A stretch of DNA of 64,000 nt from Flammeovirgaceae bacterium. Lineage in GTDB: Bacteria; Bacteroidota; Bacteroidia; Cytophagales; Cyclobacteriaceae. The stretch spans positions 124,001-188,000 of the forward strand of contig JADJMA010000060.1 in the NCBI GenBank assembly GCA_016709845.1. Direction: 5' to 3'. Within the stretch, counting starts at the first letter, position 1; the number at the start of each line of letters is the position of its first letter. Shown piece after piece: positions 49,296 to 57,904 of this stretch. The notes below the pieces were generated by a model that was given only the letters and a program-made list of their open reading frames with translations, was not told the origin of the DNA and searched no databases. The position numbers were made by a program, and so were the translations under genes.

Positions 49296-49901
49296 TTACT
49301 TCGAGTACAATTCAACGATCAATTGTTCATTGATATTCTCAGGAATATCCTGGCGCAACGGCAAGTTGATCAGTTTGCCTACCATTTCATGGCCATCCCA
49401 TTCAAGCCAATTGTATTTTTTAGCGCTCTGTATGGATAACGAATTTGTGATGGTCTCCAAGGACTTCGATTTTTCGCGAACACCCACTATATCGCCAGGG
49501 CGTAGGCTTACAGAAGGAATATTAACCACCTCACCGTTAACTGTAATGTGTTTATGCACAACCAATTGACGTGCTGCTCTGCGTGTAGGCGCAATACCTA
49601 AGCGATAAGCGGTGTTATCTAATCTAGACTCAAGCATCTGCAATAAGACTTCACCGGTAACACCTTTCTTGCGGGTAGCTTTATCGAAAATATTCTCGAA
49701 TTGACGCTCCAGAATACCATAGATGTACTTTGCCTTTTGTTTTTCGGCTAACTGAATAGCGTATTCTGATTGCTTACGCTTTTTCCCTTTACCGTGTTGG
49801 CCAGGAGGATAGTTCTTCTTTTGAAGTGCTTTGCTCTCGCCAAGGATAGGCTCGTTGAACCTTCTGGAGATTCTCGCTTTAGGGCCTGTGTATCTTGCCA
49901 T
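49296..49901 (-). CDS. rpsD: Ribosomal protein S4
   Basis: A 201-residue primary 16S rRNA-binding protein. The start MARYTGPKARISRRF, NYPPGQHGKGKKR and the S4 RNA-binding domain (LESRLDNTAYRLGIAPTRRAARQLVVHKHITVNG, about 92-126) are clear. The N-terminal zinc cysteines of some S4 proteins are absent, so this is the zinc-free form. Intact. The upstream gap (49902-50014) is AT-rich with TTTCAGATTT-like words and no gene. Confidence 0.96.
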   Translation of the reverse strand: MARYTGPKARISRRFNEPILGESKALQKKNYPPGQHGKGKKRKQSEYAIQLAEKQKAKYIYGILERQFENIFDKATRKKGVTGEVLLQMLESRLDNTAYRLGIAPTRRAARQLVVHKHITVNGEVVNIPSVSLRPGDIVGVREKSKSLETITNSLSIQSAKKYNWLEWDGHEMVGKLINLPLRQDIPENINEQLIVELYSK

Positions 49902-50014
49902 ATTCTATTTTTGATTTACAACTTACGATTTCAGATTTCTCTTATTCGCTTGTCCTAATTTTTAATTTTCAGTTATTAATAAATCGAAATTTGTAATTCT
50001 AAATTCGCAAATTT

Positions 50015-50416
50015 TTAAACTCTTCTTTTCTTTGGAGGACGGCAGCCATTGTGTGGCATAGGCGTCATGTCCTTAATGATCATCACTTCGATACCCGAAG
50101 CCTGAATGCTGCGGATGGCAGACTCACGTCCTGCGCCAGGGCCTACAACAAAAACTTCTACTTTACGAAGTCCTAATTCGAAGGCTTTGGTTGCACACTC
50201 TTGTGCTGCTACCTGAGCAGCATAAGGCGTGTTTTTCTTAGAGCCTTTGAAACCCATCTTTCCAGCCGAAGCCCAGGAAACCACCTGACCCGTTGTGTTG
50301 GTCATGGAGATGATGATGTTATTGAACGTGGCGCGAATATGTGCGTGGCCAATAGCCTCCACATTTACTACGCGTTTTTTGCTCTTATCTTTCTTCTTTT
50401 CGACTGGTGCTGCCAT
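50015..50416 (-). CDS. rpsK: Ribosomal protein S11
   Basis: A 133-residue protein of the 30S platform. NVEAIGHAHIRATFNNIIISM, GFKGSKKNTPYAAQ, VFVVGPGAGRESAIRSI and the C-terminal HNGCRPPKKRRV are all typical. A short Lys-rich N-terminal extension precedes the core. Intact. Confidence 0.96.
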   Translation of the reverse strand: MAAPVEKKKDKSKKRVVNVEAIGHAHIRATFNNIIISMTNTTGQVVSWASAGKMGFKGSKKNTPYAAQVAAQECATKAFELGLRKVEVFVVGPGAGRESAIRSIQASGIEVMIIKDMTPMPHNGCRPPKKRRV

Positions 50417-50445
50417 ACTGAAAAGTTTATATGCGTTTAAATTAA

Positions 50446-50826
50446 TTAACCTTTAGTTGCCTTCTTCTTATTCGCTACCGTCTTACGCTTTCCTTTGCGG
50501 GTACGGGCGTTGTTCTTGGTAGTCTGGCCACGCACAGGTAAACCCTTGCGATGACGAAGGCCACGGTAACAACCGATATCCATTAAGCGTTTTACGCTCA
50601 ATTGAACTTCCGATTTCAGCGCACCTTCAATTTTGAATTGCTCTGCAATAGCGGCACGAATAGCGTTCGATTCTTCATCGTTCCACTCTTTCGCCTTCTT
50701 ATCCCAGGTCACTCCTACTTGCGTAAGAATGTTCTGAGCTGATTTACGGCCGATACCGTAAATGTACGTGAGGGCTATTTCGCCTCTCTTATTATCGGGA
50801 ATATCAACACCAGCAATACGTGCCAT
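50446..50826 (-). CDS. rpsM: Ribosomal protein S13
   Basis: A 126-residue protein of the 30S head that touches the P-site tRNA through its tail. The start MARIAGVDIPDNKRGEIAL, YGIGRKSAQNIL (helix-turn-helix), GCYRGLRHRKGLPVRGQ and the basic tail TKNNARTRKGKRKT are typical. Intact; follows rpmJ by 2 nt. Confidence 0.96.
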   Translation of the reverse strand: MARIAGVDIPDNKRGEIALTYIYGIGRKSAQNILTQVGVTWDKKAKEWNDEESNAIRAAIAEQFKIEGALKSEVQLSVKRLMDIGCYRGLRHRKGLPVRGQTTKNNARTRKGKRKTVANKKKATKG

Positions 50827-50828
50827 AA

Positions 50829-50945
50829 TTATCCTTGTCTTTGTTTATACCTTGGATTCTTCTTGTTAATAACAAACAATTTGCCCTTGCGCCTGATGAT
50901 CTTGCAATCGGCACTCCGCTTTTTTATAGATGATCTGACTTTCAT
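50829..50945 (-). CDS. rpmJ: Ribosomal protein L36
   Basis: A 38-residue protein: MKVRSSIKKRSADCKIIRRK, then GKLFVINKKNPRYKQRQG. Only one cysteine is present (C14), so the four-ligand zinc knuckle of classical L36 is missing: this is the C-minus form. It sits in its usual place between infA and rpsM, with 3 nt to infA. Confidence 0.92.
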   Translation of the reverse strand: MKVRSSIKKRSADCKIIRRKGKLFVINKKNPRYKQRQG

Positions 50946-50948
50946 AAT

Positions 50949-51167
50949 CTATTTATATCTAAACGTTATTCTTCCTTTTGTTAAATCGTAAGGGGACATC
51001 TCCAACCTTACTTTGTCTCCTGGCAATATGCGGATGTAATGCATCCTCATCTTACCTGATATATGGGATAACACTTCGTGGCCGTTCTCTAATTGCACTC
51101 TAAACATTGCATTAGATAACGCTTCCAGAATTGTACCGTCTTGCTCTATCGACTTTTGTTTCGCCAC
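50949..51167 (-). CDS. infA: Translation initiation factor IF-1
   Basis: A 72-residue OB-fold protein that occupies the A site during initiation. AKQKSIEQDGTILEAL, FRVQLENGHEVLSHISGKMR, RILPGDKVRLEMSPYDL and KGRITFRYK match the family end to end. The start is GTG at 51167, because no ATG is in place, and it lies within the last codons of map. Intact. Confidence 0.95.
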   Translation of the reverse strand: MAKQKSIEQDGTILEALSNAMFRVQLENGHEVLSHISGKMRMHYIRILPGDKVRLEMSPYDLTKGRITFRYK

Positions 51168-51941
51168 TTATACGAATAATTTAGTTCTATATACTCGTGA
51201 GTCGTTAAAACCTCTGTTCTGTCATTAAGGATCGCCACTGTATGCTCAAAATGAGCAGAAGGTTTGCGATCAGATGTCCGGATTGTCCAACCATCCATTT
51301 CCTGAACTACACTTTTGGTTCCCAGGTTAATCATCGGCTCGATGGCAAATACCATTCCGGCCTCTAACTTTACCCCCTTTGCCTCTCTTTCCATAGTTAG
51401 GAACGTCCGGATCTTCGTGAAGATCTTTTCCTACACCATGCCCTACTAATTCTCTCACCACCCCGTATCCGAATTGCTCTACATAATTCTGTATTGCAAA
51501 ACTGATATCTCCCACTCTATTGCCGGCTTTCGCCTGAGCAATTCCAATGTGAAGTGATTCGTAGGTTCGTTCCAGTAAATCCAACACTTCGCTATTCACT
51601 TTTTCAAGTGGATAAGTGTAGGCGGAGTCACTATGGAATCCCTTAAACTTTACACCACAATCAACCGAAACGATATCGGTTTCTTTTAACTCGTAAGTTC
51701 CTGGAAAACCATGAACCACTGTTTCGTTAACCGAGATACATAAGGATGCCGGAAATCCGTGATAATTTTTAAAGGAAGGAATCCCTCCTTGATCACGAAT
51801 AAATTCCTCGGCAACCCGATCCAATTCTTTGGTAGTAACACCCGGTTTTACCCTTTTAGCTACCTCTCCATGCGCTTTTCCTAAGATCAGCGCGCTCTCC
51901 CTAATTAATTGAATCTCATAGTCCGTCTTGTAGCGAATCAT
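51146..51941 (-). CDS. map: Methionine aminopeptidase, type I (frameshifted)
   Basis: Removes the initiator methionine. The dinuclear metal site is visible: D in VSVDCGVK, D in GFHSDSAYT, H in LVGHGVGKDLHEDPDVPN, and the two glutamates in FAIEPM and HFEHTVA. The frame changes near 51385 (NYGKR to EAKGVKLEAGMVFAIEP). The second frame ends at 51146, overlapping infA by 22 nt. Another base error near the end could give a stop next to the infA GTG. About 264 residues. Confidence 0.93.
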
Positions 51942-51947
51942 TCAACC

Positions 51948-53258
51948 TCAAGCCGCAGCAAACTGAGAACGTCCTTTCACTCTACCTGATTTCATCATCC
52001 CCTCGTAATGCCGCATCAATAGGTAACTCTCCACTTGTTGAAGTGTATCTAACACAACTCCCACAAGAATTAACAGAGAAGTACCACCATAGAAGTGAGC
52101 AAAATTCTGCGTGATTCCGGCCTTCACTGCAAAGGCAGGAAGAATGGCAACCGCGGCAAGGAAAATAGCACCTGGTAAAGTAATCTTTGATAAAATACTA
52201 TCTATAAACTCGGCTGTTTGCTTACCTGGCTTAATACCCGGAACAAAACCACCGTTTCTTTTCAAATTGTCTGCGATATCATTCGAAGGAACAGTAATCG
52301 CTGTATAAAAGAATGTAAAAATCAGAATCAGAACAGCAAACAATAAATTGTATTGCCATGAAGTAAAGTCAGCAAACGTAGAACCAACATAAGATCCCAA
52401 ATCACTGTCCTGCCAGATTTGAGCTACCAGGGGTGGGATAAACATCAATGCCTGAGCAAAGATGATGGGCATTACTCCGGCAGAGTTCAACTTCAATGGA
52501 ATGAAATCGCGCTTGCCACCGTATAATTTGTTACCTACTACCTGCTTGGCATACTGAACCGGAATTCTTCTAACAGCCTGTGTAAGGGCAATTACACCTA
52601 CCACCACGAAAAACAGTGCGAGGGCTTCTAAAATGAAAAGTAACATCCCATTCATTCCTTTCGCATCAATCTCCTGATAAATAGCTGCCGGGAATCGTGA
52701 AACAATTCCGATCATGATCAACATACTAATACCATTGCCAATACCTTTATCTGTAATCCGCTCGCCTAACCACATACAGAACATAGTTCCGGCAATCAAA
52801 ATTACAATGGACGAAACCGTGAAGAACATACCCGGATTTAAAATTGCTTCCGCGTTAACCGTTGCACGGATGTAGCCATAAGACTGTGCGGCCGTAATAA
52901 TAATTGTTAATACGCGGGTGATTTGATTCAATTTCTTGCGACCACTTTCACCTTCTTTCTGAAGTTTGGTGAAATGAGGCACCGCCACAGTTAATAACTG
53001 CACCACAATAGATGCCGAGATATAAGGCATAATACCCAATGCAAAGATGGATGCCCGACTAAACGAGCCACCTAAGAAAGTATTAAGAAGATCGAAAATA
53101 CCACCCTGGGTTCCAGACAATAAGTTTGGATTCACTCCAGGCAGTACTATATACGATCCCAAACGGAAAATAATCAGAAACCCAATAGTATTGAGAATCC
53201 GTACCCGTAGATCTTCGATCGAAAAGATGTTCTTTATGGTTGTAAAGAAACGCTTCAT
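51948..53258 (-). CDS. secY: Protein translocase subunit SecY
   Basis: A 436-residue channel protein of the Sec system with ten membrane helices. The start ends with the helix NTIGFLIIFRLGSYIVLPGVNP, and later segments include LGIMPYISASIVVQLL, KLQKEGESGRKKLNQ, GERITDKGIGNGISMLIMIGI (split across helices), VQYAKQVVGNKLYGG and NLKRNGGFVPGIKPG, all conserved. It ends SYLLMRHYEGMMKSGRVKGR. Intact; lies between rplO and map as usual. Works with the fused SecDF at 3.6 kb. Confidence 0.96.
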   Translation of the reverse strand: MKRFFTTIKNIFSIEDLRVRILNTIGFLIIFRLGSYIVLPGVNPNLLSGTQGGIFDLLNTFLGGSFSRASIFALGIMPYISASIVVQLLTVAVPHFTKLQKEGESGRKKLNQITRVLTIIITAAQSYGYIRATVNAEAILNPGMFFTVSSIVILIAGTMFCMWLGERITDKGIGNGISMLIMIGIVSRFPAAIYQEIDAKGMNGMLLFILEALALFFVVVGVIALTQAVRRIPVQYAKQVVGNKLYGGKRDFIPLKLNSAGVMPIIFAQALMFIPPLVAQIWQDSDLGSYVGSTFADFTSWQYNLLFAVLILIFTFFYTAITVPSNDIADNLKRNGGFVPGIKPGKQTAEFIDSILSKITLPGAIFLAAVAILPAFAVKAGITQNFAHFYGGTSLLILVGVVLDTLQQVESYLLMRHYEGMMKSGRVKGRSQFAAA

Positions 53259-53704
53259 TTATTTCACAGTTGTGGCGCTACCGCCTACGTTTTCAATTGC
53301 TTTCGTTGCCGTTTCTGAAAAGGCATGTGCTTCCACACTCACCTTTGATTTCAATTCGCCACGACCTAATATTTTTACACTATCCTTCTTGCCAACAATT
53401 CCATTGTCAATCATTAACTGGACGGTAAGTGCCGAAGCCTTGGTCTTCTGAGCCAACTGTTCCAACGCATCCAGATTAAGTGCCTTGAAGTATATTTTAT
53501 TGTTGTTCTTAAAACCAAACTTTGGAATGCGTCTTTGAAGGGGCATCTGTCCACCTTCAAATCCAAACTTTTTGGAATAACCGGAACGAGACTGCGCTCC
53601 TTTATGACCACGGCCAGCCGTGCTTCCACCAGAACCTTGTCCTCTTCAAGGCGCTTATTATTTTTTACCGATCCTTCTGCCGGCTTGAGTGTGTGCAGCT
53701 TCAT
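53259..53704 (-). CDS. rplO: Ribosomal protein L15 (frameshifted)
   Basis: About 148 residues after one missing G is restored near 53645: MKLHTLKPAEGSVKNNKRL then GRGQGSGGSTAGRGHKG, the glycine-rich tail that reaches into the 50S subunit, then FEGGQMPLQRRIPKFGF and a C-terminal globular domain. The stop directly abuts the secY start. The break in an essential protein suggests sequence error. Confidence 0.94.
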
Positions 53705-53705
53705 T

Positions 53706-53885
53706 TTATAATTCGGTTACGCTCACTAAATGCTTAACTTTTTTTACCATGCCCTGTATCTGTGGAGTATACTCCACCTCTACCGAACGATGTACCCTTC
53801 CAAGGCCTAACGATTGAATCGTTCTCAATTGAGTTTCCGGTCTTTTTATTGTACTGCGGGTTTGAGTAATTCTAACTTTTGCCAT
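53706..53885 (-). CDS. rpmD: Ribosomal protein L30
   Basis: A 59-residue protein: MAKVRITQTRSTIKRPETQL, RTIQSLGLGRVHRSVEV, PQIQGMVKKVKHLVSVTEL. This is the usual bacterial short L30 in its usual place between rpsE and rplO. Intact; 5 nt to rpsE. Confidence 0.93.
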   Translation of the reverse strand: MAKVRITQTRSTIKRPETQLRTIQSLGLGRVHRSVEVEYTPQIQGMVKKVKHLVSVTEL

Positions 53886-53890
53886 AACTC

Positions 53891-54409
53891 TTATCCGTTA
53901 AAAACTTTAGACAATGAAACGCCACGGTTACGTGCGATCGTTTGAGGATCACGCATAGTTGTTAATGCCTTGAAGGTTGCCTTCACCACATTGTGTGGGT
54001 TTGATGAACCTTTAGACTTTGCCAACACATTGTGTATACCCGCGCTTTCCAATACTGCACGCATGGCACCACCGGCTATTACACCCGTACCGACAGAAGC
54101 TGGCTTCAATAGAACAAACCCACCACCAAATTTTCCAAGTGATTCATGAGGCACTGTTCCTTTAATAATAGGAACTTTAACTAAATGCTTCTTCGCATCA
54201 TCAATACCTTTTGTTATGGCATCGGTTACTTCATTGGCTTTCCCTAAACCGTAGCCCACTACACCATTTCCATCACCCACGACTACAATCGCAGCGAAAC
54301 TAAATCTTCTACCACCTTTCACCACTTTGGCTACACGCTGGATGGCAACCACCTTTTCTTTCAGGTCGATTTCACTTGCCTTTACTGTGCTGACGTTACT
54401 TTGTGTCAT
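53891..54409 (-). CDS. rpsE: Ribosomal protein S5
   Basis: A 172-residue protein with an N-terminal double-stranded RNA-binding domain (LKEKVVAIQRVAKVVKGGRR, FAAIVVVGDGNGVVGYGLGKA) and a C-terminal domain (FVLLKPASVGTGVIAGGAMR, AGIHNVLAKSKGSSNPHNVV). Intact. It contributes to decoding fidelity. Confidence 0.96.
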   Translation of the reverse strand: MTQSNVSTVKASEIDLKEKVVAIQRVAKVVKGGRRFSFAAIVVVGDGNGVVGYGLGKANEVTDAITKGIDDAKKHLVKVPIIKGTVPHESLGKFGGGFVLLKPASVGTGVIAGGAMRAVLESAGIHNVLAKSKGSSNPHNVVKATFKALTTMRDPQTIARNRGVSLSKVFNG

Positions 54410-54412
54410 GCT

Positions 54413-54761
54413 TTAAAATTTTAAGCCTCCTTCTCTGGCTCCTTCGGCCAAAGCTTTGATATTACCATGATAGAGATACCCGTTGCGATCAAATACTATT
54501 TCCTGAATACCACTGGCTACAGCCTTTTCAGCTACCTTCTTGCCCACGCTCTTTGAGATAGTCATATTCACGCCACCCTTCTTATCCAATTCGATTGAGG
54601 AAGAAGAAGTAAGGGTATGGCCGGCAGCGTCATCTATTAATTGTGCGTAGATTACTTTATTACTGCGGAAAACTGACAGACGCGGTCTGGCCGATGTGCC
54701 TTCCATTTTTTTTGCGGATCCCTTTTTTAATCCTGAGTCTCCTGTCTTTAATGTTTGCCAT
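54413..54761 (-). CDS. rplR: Ribosomal protein L18 (frameshifted)
   Basis: ATG 54761 opens MANIKDRRLRIKKGIRKK; an eight-T run on the plus strand (54706-54713) has one base too many, and seven would continue into MEGTSARPRLSVFRSNKVIYAQ. The rest (SVGKKVAEKAVASGI, VFDRNGYLYHGNIKALAEGARE) is complete. About 116 residues. Binds 5S rRNA with L5. Confidence 0.92.
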
Positions 54762-54769
54762 GATTACTA

Positions 54770-55327
54770 TTATTTAGCAGCTGCTTTACCAGCTTTTCTA
54801 CGTACAAACTCACCCACAAAACGAATACCCTTTCCTTTGTAAGGTTCTACACTGCGCAACGACTTAATTTTGGCAGCAACCTGACCAATCAATTGCTTAT
54901 CAATACCTTCCAGAGTTATGGTCGGATTTTGACCTTTCTCCTGAGTAGCTTGTACTTTAAGTTCAGCGGGTATACCCAATATAACACTGTGCGAATAACC
55001 TAAACTTAAATCCAATACATTTCCCTGGGCTGATGCCTTATATCCAACACCGATCAATTCTAATTCGGCTTTAAAACCTTTGCTTACACCTTCAACCATA
55101 TTGTTGATGAGAGAACGGTAAAGACCATGCATAGCCTTGTGCCTTTTTTGCTCTGTAGGGCGCTCGACAACTAAATTGCCTTCGTTCAGTACTATTTTGA
55201 AGTCAGTATCAATTTTTTGCTTCAACTCGCCTTTAGGTCCTTTTACAGTAACCAAGTGATCTTGTTCAGAAAAAGTGCAGGTAACACCTTTAGGAATCTC
55301 AACGGGTAATCTACCAATTCGTGACAT
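54770..55327 (-). CDS. rplF: Ribosomal protein L6
   Basis: A 185-residue protein made of two similar domains. MSRIGRLPVEIPKGV, MHGLYRSLINNMVEGVSKGF, LSLGYSHSV and the C-terminal EPYKGKGIRFVGEFVRRKAGK are typical. Intact; 8 nt after rplR and 12 nt before rpsH. Confidence 0.96.
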   Translation of the reverse strand: MSRIGRLPVEIPKGVTCTFSEQDHLVTVKGPKGELKQKIDTDFKIVLNEGNLVVERPTEQKRHKAMHGLYRSLINNMVEGVSKGFKAELELIGVGYKASAQGNVLDLSLGYSHSVILGIPAELKVQATQEKGQNPTITLEGIDKQLIGQVAAKIKSLRSVEPYKGKGIRFVGEFVRRKAGKAAAK

Positions 55328-55339
55328 GTTTTTCTTCGT

Positions 55340-55744
55340 TTAATAGATATAACATAACACTTCACCACCCACATTCAGAGCCTTCGCTTCTTTATCCGTA
55401 ATAACTCCTCGCGAAGTAGAAAGAATAGCAATGCCCAATCCGTTCAATACTTTCGGCAAATTATCAGCCGGCTTATATTGACGTAGTCCGGGTGAACTCA
55501 CCCGCTGTAATTTTGTAATCGCTGATTCCTTAGTCTCAGGATTGTATTTCAAGGCTATTTTAATATTGCCCTGACTATTGGATGTGTCCTCGAACTTATA
55601 ATTCAGGATATACCCTTTATCAAATAGAACCTTCGTTACCTCCTTCTTAATGTTGGAAGCAGGAACCTCTACTACGCGGTGACGAGCCTTTATGGCGTTG
55701 CGCAACCGGGTTAAATAATCTGCTATCGGATCAGTTGTTTTCAT
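55340..55744 (-). CDS. rpsH: Ribosomal protein S8
   Basis: A 134-residue central-domain 16S rRNA-binding protein. TDPIADYLTRLRNAI, RHRVVEVPASNIKKEVTKVL, RVSSPGLRQYK and GLGIAILSTSRGVITDKEA are typical. It is the first gene after an unusually long 153-nt gap in the operon, which holds a complete promoter. In E. coli S8 is the regulator of the spc operon, so a promoter and hairpin just before rpsH are noteworthy. Confidence 0.96.
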   Translation of the reverse strand: MKTTDPIADYLTRLRNAIKARHRVVEVPASNIKKEVTKVLFDKGYILNYKFEDTSNSQGNIKIALKYNPETKESAITKLQRVSSPGLRQYKPADNLPKVLNGLGIAILSTSRGVITDKEAKALNVGGEVLCYIY

Positions 55745-55764
55745 TTTACTTAGTTAAAAACAAA

Positions 55765-55816
55765 CCCGTTTTTTGGAACGGGCTGCAAAGATATATAACA
55801 ATTTCTGTTATTCAAA
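55765..55816 (-). promoter_or_regulatory. Internal promoter and hairpin leader upstream of rpsH
   Basis: On the minus strand TTTG (55813-55816), 19 nt, then TATCTTTG (55786-55793): a full match to the Bacteroidota consensus. The next bases are CAGCCC, shared almost exactly with the rplC promoter (CAGTCC). A 6-bp hairpin CCCGTT-N6-AACGGG (55765-55782) followed by a T-rich stretch lies at the expected start of the transcript. A second initiation point inside the superoperon is likely. Confidence 0.75.
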
Positions 55817-55897
55817 CTGTTATCTGGTTTCGGTTTAGCCTGTTTTAAGGGGTGCCCCGACCTGGATACTCAGCAACCTAATATGTATTGGGGCCTT

Positions 55898-56167
55898 TTA
55901 CCAGCTAGCCTTGGTTAATCCTGGTATTTTCCCCTCGTTAGCCATTTGGCGAAATTGATTACGGCACAAACCAAACTTGCTCATGTAGCCTCTGGGGCGA
56001 CCTGTAAGTTTGCATCGGCTACGTAAACGTACAGCGGATGAACTTCTTGGAAGCTTATCCAACCCCGCATAGTCTCCAGCTTGCTTCAAAGCTTTACGCT
56101 TTGCTGCGTAGCGTGCTACTAGCTTTTCCTTTTTCTTGTCTCTTGCGATGATTGATAATTTTGCCAT
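55898..56167 (-). CDS. rpsN: Ribosomal protein S14
   Basis: An 89-residue long-form S14: MAKLSIIARDKKKEKLVARY, RLRSRCKLTGRPRGYMSKFG, CRNQFRQMANEGKIPGLTKASW. It lacks the paired-cysteine zinc motif of the short 61-residue form, so it is zinc-independent. Intact; followed by the 153-nt gap with a promoter before rpsH. Confidence 0.95.
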   Translation of the reverse strand: MAKLSIIARDKKKEKLVARYAAKRKALKQAGDYAGLDKLPRSSSAVRLRSRCKLTGRPRGYMSKFGLCRNQFRQMANEGKIPGLTKASW

Positions 56168-56175
56168 CGATTCGA

Positions 56176-56727
56176 TTAATTTTTAGTTACAAATGGCATA
56201 CCCAACGCCTTCAACAATGCATAGCTCTCTTCATCAGAAGCTGCGGAAGTCACGAAGGTTATATCCATGCCGTTAATCTTACTTACCTTGTCGATTGAAA
56301 TCTCGGGGAAAATGATCTGCTCCTTTACACCAAGCGTATAATTTCCACGACCATCAAAACCTTTATCACTTACGCCTTTAAAATCACGCACACGGGGTAA
56401 GGCTACATTCATCAAGCGATCTAAAAATTCGTACATACGATCGCCACGAAGTGTAACTCTAGCGCCAATTGCCTGATCAAAGCGAAGCTTAAAGTTTGAA
56501 ATATCTTTCTTTGAGCGAGTAGCCACAGCCTTTTGACCTGAGATGGTTGAAATTTCTTCCAAACCCACATCGATCAACTTCTTATCTGCTACCGCAGCAC
56601 CAATACCTTTATTGATGCAAATTTTTTCAATTTTTGGTACCTGCATTACCGACTTATACTGAAACTTATCTTTCAGGCCGGGAACGATTTCCTTGAGGTA
56701 CTTTTCTTTTAATCTTGGAGTTGCCAT
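56176..56727 (-). CDS. rplE: Ribosomal protein L5
   Basis: A 183-residue 5S rRNA-binding protein. LKEKYLKEIVPGLKDKFQY, KIEKICINKGIGAA, GARVTLRGDRMYEFLDRL and DFKGVSDKGFDGRGNYTLGV are typical. Intact; its ATG overlaps the rplX stop. Confidence 0.96.
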   Translation of the reverse strand: MATPRLKEKYLKEIVPGLKDKFQYKSVMQVPKIEKICINKGIGAAVADKKLIDVGLEEISTISGQKAVATRSKKDISNFKLRFDQAIGARVTLRGDRMYEFLDRLMNVALPRVRDFKGVSDKGFDGRGNYTLGVKEQIIFPEISIDKVSKINGMDITFVTSAASDEESYALLKALGMPFVTKN

Positions 56728-57068
56728 TATTTAATAAATTCTCCTGTTTTCTTAGAATATCTTTGAAGCTTGCCTTTCTCGTTAAGCTTTCTGCCAGTAC
56801 GAGTAGGTTTGCTGGTAGAAGGTTCAACCACCATCAAGTTGCTAATATGAATGGTTCCTTCCATCTTCTTTATTCCTCCCTCTGGCTTGCCAGCAGAAGG
56901 CTTCTGATGCTTTGTTACCATGTTGATGCCTTCAACAATTGCCCGGTTTTTATCTGAAATGACTTCCAGAACCTTACCGGTCTTTGTCTTGTCATTACCC
57001 GCTAAGACCACCACCGTGTCTCCTTTGCGAATGTGCAGCTTTTGCTGCTTGTTATACTTCCTTTCCAT
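56727..57068 (-). CDS. rplX: Ribosomal protein L24
   Basis: A 113-residue protein with a KOW motif: KLHIRKGDTVVVLAGNDKTK, then GKVLEVISDKNRAIVEGINMV. It initiates assembly of the 50S subunit. C-terminal RTGRKLNEKGKLQRYSKKTG is the usual end. Intact; 3 nt from rplN. Confidence 0.96.
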   Translation of the reverse strand: MERKYNKQQKLHIRKGDTVVVLAGNDKTKTGKVLEVISDKNRAIVEGINMVTKHQKPSAGKPEGGIKKMEGTIHISNLMVVEPSTSKPTRTGRKLNEKGKLQRYSKKTGEFIK

Positions 57069-57071
57069 AAC

Positions 57072-57440
57072 TTATAATACTTCGGGTGCCAAGGACACAA
57101 TTTTCATGAATTGTTTCTCTCTCAACTCGCGTGCTACCGGTCCAAAGATACGGGTACCTCTGGGCTCGTCCTGTGCGTTGAGCAGCACAGCCGCATTATC
57201 TTCAAAACGAATGTATGATCCGTCTTTTCTTCTGATCTCTTTTTTGGTGCGAACAATTACTGCTCTCGAAACGGTACCTTTTTTCACCTGGCTGGTAGGG
57301 ATTGCTGACTTTATTGTAACAACAATTTTATCACCTACACTGGCTGATCCTCTTCGGGTTCCACCCAATACATGGACACAAAGAACTTCTTTGGCTCCGC
57401 TATTATCTGCTACCGTTAACCGGCTTTCTGTTTGTATCAT
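57072..57440 (-). CDS. rplN: Ribosomal protein L14
   Basis: A 122-residue protein at the subunit interface. MIQTESRLTVADNSGAKEVL, GGTRRGSASVGDKIVVTIK, VIVRTKKEIRRKDGSYIRFEDN and GPVARELREKQFMKIVSLAPEVL are typical from end to end. Intact. Confidence 0.97.
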   Translation of the reverse strand: MIQTESRLTVADNSGAKEVLCVHVLGGTRRGSASVGDKIVVTIKSAIPTSQVKKGTVSRAVIVRTKKEIRRKDGSYIRFEDNAAVLLNAQDEPRGTRIFGPVARELREKQFMKIVSLAPEVL

Positions 57441-57442
57441 GG

Positions 57443-57703
57443 TTACTTCGCTTTTTCGATTATTTCAACCAATCTCCATCTCTTATTCTTGCTCAATGGG
57501 CGTGTTTCAGAAATACGTACCGTATCTCCAATACCCGCTTCATTCTTTTCATCATGAGCCATGAACTTGGTAGTCTTGTTCATGAATTTTCCATAGATAG
57601 GGTGCTTTACCTTGCGGTTCATGGCAATAGTGATGGACTTAGTCATCTTATTGCTCACCACTTTTCCTATTCTTTCTTTTCTTAGGTTTCTAGCCGTCTC
57701 CAT
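57443..57703 (-). CDS. rpsQ: Ribosomal protein S17
   Basis: An 86-residue OB-fold protein. RKERIGKVVSNKMTKSITIA, RKVKHPIYGKFMNKTTKFMAHDE and ISETRPLSKNKRWRLVEI match the family. Intact; 2 nt from rplN and 6 nt from rpmC. Confidence 0.96.
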   Translation of the reverse strand: METARNLRKERIGKVVSNKMTKSITIAMNRKVKHPIYGKFMNKTTKFMAHDEKNEAGIGDTVRISETRPLSKNKRWRLVEIIEKAK

Positions 57704-57709
57704 GAGAAA

Positions 57710-57904
57710 TTATTTTTGTAATTCTTTTGCTTTCAATTCTGTTTTCAGGCGAGCAATAAGTCTGCGGGTTTCCTTAATTCTCATCGGATTTTCGATAGCC
57801 GAAACCTGGTGAGCGAACTTAAGTTTGCGCAAAGCTTCGCCTTCGCTACCGATCTTTTCGGTAAGTTCCGCTAAGGTTAGTCCTTTAATTTCTACGTTTT
57901 TCAT
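57710..57904 (-). CDS. rpmC: Ribosomal protein L29
   Basis: A 64-residue two-helix protein at the exit tunnel: LTLAELTEKIGSEGEALRKL, FAHQVSAIENPMRIKETRRL, IARLKTELKAKEL. Its ATG overlaps the rplP stop by 4 nt. Intact. Confidence 0.95.
   Translation of the reverse strand: MKNVEIKGLTLAELTEKIGSEGEALRKLKFAHQVSAIENPMRIKETRRLIARLKTELKAKELQK

Noticed and set aside
56920..57564. Long open frame on the plus strand opposite rplX and rplN
   Set aside because: It is antisense to conserved ribosomal genes and has no family resemblance or promoter; a shadow of codon bias.
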